Shown: positions 56,751 to 64,000 of the stretch, in pieces
Numbering within the stretch: the first letter of the stretch is position 1
How the letters are laid out: every line of letters starts with the position of its first letter
Assembly (NCBI GenBank): GCA_036898135.1
Contig: CM072511.1
Span: 34,054,139-34,118,138 of the forward strand
Source: Oncomelania hupensis
Taxonomy: Eukaryota > Mollusca > Gastropoda > Littorinimorpha > Pomatiopsidae
DNA length: 64,000 nucleotides
Reading direction: 5' to 3'
The notes under the pieces: generated by a model
What the model was told of the DNA's origin: nothing
Databases searched by the model: none
The model's input: only the letters and a program-made list of their open reading frames with translations
Program-made: the position numbers and the translations under genes

Positions 56751-56846
56751 TCTCCTTCTTGACTTGTATTTTCCTTGCTTCTTGTTCTTCTTGTTCTTGC
56801 TTCTCTTGTTCTTCTTCGCCTTATTCTTGACTTGTATTTCCATTGC

Positions 56847-56847
<1 letters not shown>

Positions 56848-56924
<77 letters not shown>

Positions 56925-56949
56925 TTCTTCTTCTTCTTCTTCTTCTTCT

Positions 56950-56996
<47 letters not shown>

Positions 56997-57010
56997 TTCA
57001 TTCTCCTCCT
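56848..57010. repeat. (CAT)n(CTT)n microsatellite
   Basis: About 25 CAT then about 27 CTT units, directly before the RTE-a 5' end. The same compound array precedes retroposons at 61.0 and 61.75 kb. Confidence 0.95.
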
Positions 57011-57032
57011 CCTCCTCTCTTCTTCCTGCTCC

Positions 57033-57438
57033 ATTTCCTTCTCGTGGAGATATCGATGCGATGTCCTGTAACGGGATCCATAGATGGCGGAATAATGCTG
57101 GAGCGCCGACAAGCCCTTGTGATAAAGCTGACTGTTTTAATCCACATTTCCCGAGTTACAAATTTCCTTCTCGTGGAGATATCGATGCGATGTCCTGTAT
57201 CGGGATCCACAGATGGCGGAATAATGCTGGAGCGCCGACAAGCCCTTGTGTTAAAGCTGACTGTTTTAATCCACATTTCCCGAGTTACAAAAAAACCAGG
57301 GTAATCGTACCAACTGCGCTAGCTATTAGTGTCCGGCAGTCAGAAGCTCTGTGGGTTCGGGCAAATAGAATAGACCCAACGTTTCCCGGCGAAGCTCTGT
57401 GGGTTCGGGCAAATAGAATAGACCCAACGTTTCCCGGC
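57033..57438 (+). repeat. RTE-a 5' UTR tandem duplications
   Basis: A 129-bp unit (57,033-57,161 and 57,162-57,290; TTTCCTTCTCGTGGAGATAT to CCCGAGTTACAAA) occurs twice with three or four differences. A 48-bp unit (57,343-57,390 and 57,391-57,438; GAAGCTCTGTGGGTTCGGGC to TTTCCCGGC) occurs twice without a visible difference. Confidence 0.9.
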
Positions 57439-57666
57439 GTGTCGTAAGAGGCGACTAACAGGGGTGATGTCAGCACGGCATCACTGGGCGAAAGTCTTCT
57501 ACACAGAAGTCACCGGCCAGGGCGGAGGAACCTCACGTTACTACAGGTTCAACGACCACGTGCTCAGGGCCAAGGCGAGCCACACTGTATTCGTGGATTT
57601 CGGCTGTGGCCAACAGCCTGGAGAGGATTGGGCCCTGCCAGGTCTTTTTTGCCCAAGACACAACAC

Positions 57667-60600
57667 ATGATGAGGCTATCCACTAATTCCATGCCGGATC
57701 GGTCGTCGCCCGGCTACACAAGGACCGCGCCTTCCGTTGGCCACCAGGACGGAGGTGAAAAGTATGCTACTGATGGACAAATTAGCAAGATCCGCACGAG
57801 AAACAACATCGTCATAGGAACCTGGAATGTCAGGACCCTAACTGCGGAAGGAAAATTAGAAGAACTGGCCCACGAGCTGGACCACTATCGATGGAACGTT
57901 CTAGGTATCAGCGAACTGCGCTGGAAAGGCCTAGGTGAAACAACGACTGACAAAGGCCACAAGCTCTATTTCAGCGGTAGAGATGACAGGCACGAACACG
58001 GCGTTGGATTCTTGGTCCACAAGAACATTCTAGCCACTGTCATGGGTTGCCGCCCAGTCTCCAGTAGACTCATTACCATCCGTCTGAGAGCAACCCTTTT
58101 CAACATTACCATCATCCAGGCCTATGCCCCAACATCAGACTATGAAGACAGCGAAGTGGAGGATTTTTATGAAAATATACAGGCGGTCCTTGACCAAGTG
58201 CCGAAGAAGGACATAGTCATAGTGCAAGGCGACTGGAATGCCAAGGTTGGCCAAGATGCGCACCACAACTGGGGAGACACATGCGGACCCCACTGCAACA
58301 ACGAGACAAATGACAGGGGTCTGAGGCTATTGGAGTTTGCCAGATACAACAATCTGGTACTGGCAAACACGCTTGGTCTCCACAAAAAATCCAGACGATG
58401 GACATGGCACAGTCCCGGCGGGGAACATACAACCAGATCGACTACATCATGGTCAAGAAACGCTTCAGATCAAGCATCAACATTGGCAGGACACGCACTT
58501 TTCCAGGAGCAGACATTGGAAGTGACCACGATCTCGTGATGATGTCTTTCCGGCTCCATTTGAAGAGAGTAAATACAGCAAAGTGCACTAGGCTGAAGTT
58601 CGACCTGGACAAACTGCAAGACCCGGAGGTGGCAAAAATATTTCAGGCCACAATTGGAGGGAAATTTGCACCACTGCTTATTTTGGGGGCAGGCGAAGTA
58701 GACGTCAACACCATGACCAATACCTTCAACTCAGCTGTAACAGATGCCGCCACTGAGATCCTTGGCAAGCACCGACCAAAGAAGAAGCCGTGGATCACAC
58801 CTGAACTTTTGGATCTGTGTGATAAACGAAGAGAGTTAAAAAAGAAAAAGAACACCTCACAGGGAGCTGATGTCTACCGAAAAATCAACAATGACATCCG
58901 AAAAGGCATGCGCACAGCAAAGGAGAACTGGATAGAAGATCAATGCCAGGAAATAGAGAACAATCTGAACAAGAACAACAGCAAGAAGGCCTACCAGACT
59001 GTGAAGCGGCTGACAAGTGTTAAACAGCCCAAAGTCTCCACTATCCAAAGCAAGTCTGGCATTTGCCTTACAGAAGAACAAGAAGTCTTGGACAGATGGA
59101 CAGAGTACTGCTCTGACCTTTACAACCATACACCAAATGGAGACCCATCAGTTCTAGCATGTCCCGAGAGCAGAGAAGAAGAAGAAATCCTCCCAATTCT
59201 CCGGGAAGAAGTTGAGGCAGCAGTGCAATCGCTGAAGAAAGGGAAGTCAGCGGGAGTGGACAACATACCAGCGGAACTGCTACAAGCAGGAGGAGAAGCG
59301 ATGATTGATGCTCTCACCATTATCTGTAACAAGATCTGGCAGAGTGGGGAATGGCCTACACCATGGACCCAGTCGCTTGTCATCACTCTTCCCAAAAAAG
59401 GTAACCTTCAGGAGTGTGAAAATTACCGCCGCACCATCAGCCTCATCAGCCATCCCAGCAAGGTCCTCCTGAAAATAATACTCAACAGGTTGAAACCACA
59501 AGCTGAACAAATCATAGCTGAAGAACAAGCAGGATCCATGGCAGGGCGAAGTACCACTGAACAGATTTTCAACCTCAGAATAATCTGTGAGAAATACCTA
59601 CAGCACCAACAACATCTATATCATGTGTTCATAGACTTCAAGAAGGCATTTGACCGAGTCTGACATGCAGCTCTATGGGCAACCATGAAAGTGTACAACA
59701 TCAGCCCTAAAATTATAGAAGTCATCAAAAGCCTGTATGACAAGGCTACCAGTGCAGTCCTCCATAACAGCGTCATCGGGAACTGGTTCAGAACAACAAT
59801 CGGTGTGCGTCAAGGATGCCTACTCTCTCCAACACTCTTCAACATCTTCCTAGAGCGCATCATGTCAGATGCTCTTGCAGATCACGAAGGCACAGTCAGC
59901 ATAGGGGGCAGAGCAATCTCCAATCTTCGTTTTGCGGATGATATTGATGGATTGGCTGGAGAGGAACAAGAACTTGAACAGCTTGTACAGAGGCTTGACA
60001 CCACCTCCAGAGCTTATGGAATGGAAATAAGTGCAGAGAAGACCAAAATGATGACCAACAACACCAATGGCATCAACACGGACATCAAAGTACAAGGCCA
60101 ATCCCTCAACACAGTGCACAGCTTCAAATATTTAGGAGCCATTGTGTCAGACAATGGGTCTGGACAGGAAGTCCTCTCCAGGATCGCACAAACAACTGCT
60201 GCCCTGACAAGGTTGAAGCCCATTTGGAAAGACAGAACCATCAGTCTACATTCCAAAGTAAGACTGCTGCGCTCTCTGGTCATCTCCATCTTCCAATATG
60301 CTTGCGAAGCATGGACCCTCACAGCAGATCTCCAACGAAGAATACAAAGCATGGAGATGAGGTGCTACAGAAGACTTCTGTGCATTTCCTATACCCAACA
60401 CATCACCAACATTGAAGTCCGACAGACCATCACACAAGCCATTGGACAACACGATGACCTGCTCACAGTGGTGAAGAAACGGAAACTCCGATGGTATGGC
60501 CACGTCACCAGATCATCAGGCCTTGCAAAGACCATTCTGCAAGGCACAGTGCAAGGAGGTAGAAGAAGGGGGAGACCGAAAAAGAGGTGGGAGGACAACA

Positions 60601-60728
60601 TTCGAGAATGGACTGGTTTGACACTGAGCGAAGCCATGAGGGCTGCTGAGGACAGAGAAAGATGGAGTATGCTGGTTAAGCGATCATCTGTGGTGCCCCT
60701 ACGACCTTCGGGTTATGGGACAGGATAG
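57667..60728 (+). pseudogene. RTE-a endonuclease/reverse transcriptase, two lesions
   Basis: ATG at 57,667. Endonuclease: GTWNVRTL near 57,817, GISELRWKGL, YAPTSDYEDS, VQGDWNAKVG near 58,220 and, after a frameshift near 58,420, GADIGSDHDLVMMSF. Polymerase: GKSAGVDNIPAELLQAGG, FIDFKKAFDRV (first Asp), a TGA stop at 59,661-59,663 where the other copy has TGG, VRQGCLLSPTLFN and FADDIDGLAG at 59,931. The C-terminus has KRKLRWYGHVTRSSG and GGRRRGRPKKRWEDNIREW. One codon is inserted at NYRRTIS and EEQAGSMAG differs from EEQAGFRAG in the other copy. The protein would nick target DNA and copy the RNA into the break; with two lesions it cannot act alone. Confidence 0.92.
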
Positions 60729-60738
60729 GATAGGATAG

Positions 60739-61031
60739 TCAGAAATTGTCACGCTGATCTGGCGTCAATCATAGTACGTCTTAGAGTTTGACTACCTTCC
60801 TTCACCACCTTTTCGGTTTTCTTTGTTTCCCTTTTCTCAGTTGTACAGCTGTCCGATGGTCTGTGGTTAATTTCAATTTAAATGTAATTCAAATTCAACA
60901 AATGTATACCACCTGTCACGGGAATTCTGTACTGGCGATTTATGTAGCAACGAAATATTTCAGTTGTTATACACGACTAGGGCCAGCTTCTGAGTAATCA
61001 TTCAAACATCTTGTTCTTCTTGTTCTTGTTC

Positions 61032-61034
<3 letters not shown>
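60739..61034. other. No gene recognised
   Basis: Nothing identified. Confidence 0.4.
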
Positions 61035-61123
<89 letters not shown>

Positions 61124-61142
61124 ATTCTTCTTCTTCTTCTTC
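61035..61142. repeat. (CAT)n(CTT)n microsatellite
   Basis: About 29 CAT units then about 5 CTT units, ending at a family A element. Confidence 0.95.
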
Positions 61143-61747
61143 TCCCCCCTTGGGGGTGCCGGAGGTTTCAGTATAAATAGTATCACCGCTTTCTGGAAAT
61201 TTAGTGCTTTAAATTCCCACTGTCGCTGTATTTCTCCTTTGTTCTTTCTCATTCCTACTGTGTTCTATCAATCTACTATACAATCTTCTTCTTCGCTAGA
61301 TCAGTCACCTACCTTTTTTTCTTGAAAACTCATCTGCGACAAAACTCCTCATTTGTGTGTGAAGTCTGTTGGATCAGCTTGGGAATATTGGACGCTTTCT
61401 GCCAGGTGGTCACTGGGGCTTCCTATGAGGTTATTATTTGGCAATGTAAGCAATTTATATGTATGTGTTTTGTTGATATTTTATAATGATGTTTGTATTC
61501 TATTTTGTTTTTGTAAACGGGGATACGATAAAAAAGAGTATAGCCTCGGCGTCCCCTGCGTGGGTTGTCTTTATTATAAAGTGACTCGCTGGTGGTGTGC
61601 CTTCAGTGTTACCTCTGGAGTTGTTTCGGAAGAATTTTTATGCGGATCAGAGGTGAGTCCTCTTTCAGCGAAGTTGTGGTCTTGATTTTGTTGTCCTGAT
61701 TCGGCTCTTTGCAGTCCTCTGGACCCTGTAAGCAATGAATAACTAAC
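61143..61747 (+). mobile_element. Family A short retroposon, full-length
   Basis: CCCCCTTGGGGGTGCCGGAG, CAGTATAAATAGTATCACC, then the conserved core, GTCCTGATTCGGCTCTTTGC, AGTCCTCTGGACCCTGTAAG and AATAACTAACTA. A 110-codon frame at 61,353-61,685 is a version of the frame seen in the other copies. CTT repeats flank both sides. Confidence 0.8.
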
Positions 61748-61774
61748 TATCCTTCTTCTTCTTCTTCTTCATCG

Positions 61775-61836
<62 letters not shown>

Positions 61837-61872
61837 TTCTTCTTCTTCTTCTTCTTCTTCTTCTTCTTCTTC
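61748..61872. repeat. (CTT)n(CAT)n(CTT)n microsatellite
   Basis: 6 CTT, about 24 CAT and 12 CTT units between two retroposons. Confidence 0.95.
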
Positions 61873-61874
61873 GT

Positions 61875-62140
61875 CCCACCGCCGTAGCTCAAGTGGTTCG
61901 CCTGGCATACTGAAGACCCAGGTTCGGATACCGAGGTGGGCGAAATCAAAGTTGCCATTTTCACTCTCCATTTTATAGCAATATGATTGCTCTGGTGGTT
62001 CAGTATTGATTTAGGCCGACGGGGATAACCATCCCAGGAAACAAGGAGTAGGGGCTACTCCTTGTTTCCTGGGATGGTTATCCCCGTCTGCCTTATTACC
62101 AATGGTGACTTTAGACGTTAAACATCAATGTTCAAGCTCA
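61875..62140 (+). mobile_element. tRNA-headed SINE carrying a perfect hairpin
   Basis: CGCCGTAGCTCAAGTGGTTC (A box) and CCCAGGTTCGGATACCGAGG (B box) form a tRNA-like head of about 65 bp. The body contains a 34-bp perfect inverted repeat and ends GACTTTAGACGTTAAACATC. CTT repeats on both sides fit insertion into one CTT array. Confidence 0.65.
62018..62088. repeat. Perfect 34-bp inverted repeat, 3-base loop
   Basis: GACGGGGATAACCATCCCAG... (62,018-62,051) and its exact complement (62,055-62,088) are separated by GGG. GGC/GCC pair further out past one mismatch. Confidence 0.95.
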
Positions 62141-62141
62141 A

Positions 62142-62237
62142 AGTTTCTTCTTCTTCTTCTTCTTCTTCTTCTTCTTCTTCTTCTTCTTCTTCTTCTTCTT
62201 CTTCTTCTTCTTCTTCTTCTTCTTCTTCTGCTTCTTC
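62142..62237. repeat. (TTC)n microsatellite
   Basis: About 31 TTC units. Confidence 0.95.
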
Positions 62238-62435
62238 TACGTATATCACCGCCCTAACGGGCCTTTAAAAATGGCAAACCGTCTGGCGCCGGTCAGCAGA
62301 TGTATAAGCGTTTCTCTACATTCTTCTTTTTCTCCTCTTCTTCTTGTCTTGGATGCATAACTGCCCAGCGCCTGGTGATCGTTTCCATTCGTCTCGCAAT
62401 CTGGCTGTTACACTGTAGTTGTTTGTATCAATTGT

Positions 62436-62660
62436 TGATTCAGCCCCGATGCTTGAATCTTGATAAGTGGAACTCAGATTCGTTTATCCACGCAACCTGT
62501 TCATTCAGCAACAAGGCAGGAGTCGTCGTATGAAGTTTTCCAACTTTATTCAGCATACATCAACAACTGCATACAAAATCGCTCAATCGTGTTTTTTTCA
62601 CTTTTTCAACTCCTTCACTTCGACACGGTACGCCACTTATATAGTCTCTCTATACTCTAG
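62436..62660 (-). repeat. Family G repeat, LTR-like, copy 2
   Basis: Shares TGATTCAGCCCCGATGCTTG, CCACGCAACCTGTTCATTCA, GCAGGAGTCGTCGT and CAACTTTATTCAGCA with 7,046-7,260. On the minus strand CTATATAAGTGGCG (about 62,645) lies about 100 bp upstream of GCTGAATAAAGTTGG, a promoter-to-polyadenylation spacing like an LTR. No flanking duplication was found. Confidence 0.5.
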
Positions 62661-63118
62661 AGAAAATTCGAACATTCAAGCGTGACGCAATTACAGCCAA
62701 TCAAAATAAAATTCATCACCGGAACTATGCACTGTCTTACGTCATACAACTTTATTTAGGTTGGAAGAATCTCGTAGCTGCCACTAGATTTATCTACATG
62801 CTTCGATCGATAGTAAACAAGTAATTCTAGCAAATTCTCCATTAATATGGACCAACGAAAATTATCAACATGATAAAAGCTTCTTCTAACAACAAGGCAA
62901 AATCAAATCAAAGGTAAATACACTCTGTTATTGCATGCTTTGCAAAACAAAACAATCCGATATATCGTGCGCGTCTTAAGCGTAACTTTGGCATTAATCG
63001 ACTGCTGAGTACAATTACGTTTCTTCTGACCACGGCACCAACCCCTTAAACATCCCTCCCTCATTTTGCCCTCCGCTTCGCCATCCCTTCTTCTCCCTCT
63101 TTCCCTGATCTGTCCTAC
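62661..63118. other. No gene recognised
   Basis: Nothing identified apart from possible further LTR sequence. Confidence 0.4.
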
Positions 63119-63580
63119 CACTCTGCTATACTATCTTCTTCTTCGCTAGATCAATGACCTACCTTTTTTCTTGAAAACTCTTCCTGGACAAGACTCCTTG
63201 TTTGTGTATGGGGTCTGTTGGATCAGCTTGGGAGTGTTGGACGCTTTCTGCCGGGTGGTCACTAGGGCTTCCTATGAATGTACTATTTAGCACTATAGGC
63301 ATTTTATATGTATGTTTTTTGTTGATGATTTATAATGATGTTTGTATTCTATTTTGTTTTTGTAATCGGGGAGTTCGCGTAGTTGAGGTCAACCCTCAGC
63401 CGTCCCTCGCGTGGGATGTCTTTATTGTAAAGTGACTGGCCGGTGGAGGGCATTCAATTTTCCCACTGGGGTTGTTTCAACAGATCTTTTATGCGGATCG
63501 GGGGTTGTCCGGTCCTGATTTGGCTCGGAAGAGTCCGCTGGACCTAAAGCAATAATAAATCAATCAATCAATCAATCCCT
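63119..63580 (+). mobile_element. Family A short retroposon, 5'-truncated
   Basis: Starts at CTCTGCTATACTATCTTCTT, closely matching 23,016-23,464 to the end (TCCGCTGGACCTAAAGCAAT) with an AATC tail of five units. An open frame over 63,202-63,435 matches the one at 23,100-23,327 with few differences, so these two copies are recent relatives. Confidence 0.8.
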
Positions 63581-63727
63581 CTTTCCCTTCAACTGTGCTG
63601 TGTAAAGTAGTCCTGAACTCTAAAATCAAACCCCAAAATGAATACTCCATAATATTGATCCTGAGATCTTGTTTTGGTCTGACATTGATTACCAAATGGA
63701 AATTATGATGTCCGTGTCAATGATGCT

Positions 63728-63945
63728 ACAACATTATCGGAGAAGTGACTCTACTTAGCACTTCCGATAGTTGTTTTTTTCCTTGACATCGGAAATTGTG
63801 TCAGTTGGTGTAGTTATAACGTACACATCGACCTCAACACAAATCTGTTTGTAGCCCTTTCGTCTTAAAGAACTTCATCTTCTACACCTCGACCTCTGCT
63901 CAAAATCCCAAATGTGCCTGTTTGCCCGTCACCTTCGGGTCTGCA
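63728..63945 (+). repeat. Family H repeat, copy 2
   Basis: ACATTATCGGAGAAGTGACT, CAGTTGGTGTAGTTATAA, ACACAAATCTGT and CCCGTCACCTTCGGG match 56,586-56,750 in order. Confidence 0.5.
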
Positions 63946-64000
63946 GTTTTCATGTCCTGTGGTTAGTGGTGTTTTTATCGTTTGATGGCTGATAAGAACT

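Larger units (their letters stand above)
57033..60738 (+). mobile_element. RTE-a LINE, near full-length
   Basis: 3.7 kb: duplicated 5' UTR blocks, one long endonuclease/reverse transcriptase coding region with one frameshift and one stop, and a 3' tail of GGATA units (GGATAGGATAGGATAG). It is the reference for nine shorter RTE-a pieces in the window. The compact single-ORF layout, apurinic-type endonuclease and short tandem tail fit the RTE clade (the same broad group as BovB). Confidence 0.9.

Noticed and set aside
56741..57447. Long frames rich in Ser, His, Lys, Met or Leu
   Set aside because: They are translations of CAT/CTT arrays; the same applies to similar frames over other microsatellites.

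Overview
The window looks like repeat-rich animal DNA, most plausibly from a marine mollusc (perhaps a gastropod). That assignment is inference from the mixture seen: several non-LTR retrotransposon clades, a Penelope-like element, Tc1/mariner DNA transposons, tRNA-derived SINEs and very long di-, tri- and tetranucleotide arrays. There are no prokaryotic operons, rRNA genes or CRISPR arrays, and no complete host gene. Only four short stretches look like possible exons: a THAP-type zinc-finger first exon near 52.2 kb, an uncertain exon near 51.8 kb, a membrane-protein-like exon near 41.5 kb (minus strand), and an LRR-like fragment near 29.2 kb (minus strand).

Layout. 0-7 kb: microsatellites, three 3' fragments of an RTE-type LINE (called RTE-a here) and an internally deleted mariner-like element. 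7-11 kb: a hairpin MITE, a complete but dead Tc1-like element with both ends, and a Penelope-like reverse transcriptase remnant. 11-20 kb: a second RTE family (RTE-b), a tRNA-derived SINE with 16-bp target duplications, a CR1/L2-type LINE with an intact 559-codon reverse transcriptase frame, and an older L2-like fragment. 22-35 kb: a nested composite. An I/Jockey-type LINE with RNase H (24,985-35,078) is split by three later insertions: a short retroposon ('family A') that itself carries a TIR DNA transposon holding still more insertions, an RTE-a copy, and a solo LTR. 36-48 kb: two more solo LTRs of the same family, a MITE with about 43-bp inverted ends, and SINE-C copies. 50-57 kb: a full-length tRNA-headed SINE-C, the THAP exon, and a decayed 38-bp minisatellite. 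57-60.7 kb: a near full-length RTE-a element. 61-64 kb: retroposons alternating with CAT/CTT microsatellites.

How the parts relate. Family A elements (about 580 bp) share their 5' head (a GTATAAATA motif) and 3' end with the I-type LINE, so they are probably its non-autonomous partners. Four insertions of only 46-63 bp, each flanked by an 8-16 bp target duplication, consist of nothing but a 3' hairpin module plus a short tail, usually a tetranucleotide repeat. These micro-insertions are the least expected signal here and suggest that a LINE 3' recognition hairpin can move almost alone. All coding remnants except the CR1/L2 frame carry frameshifts or stops.
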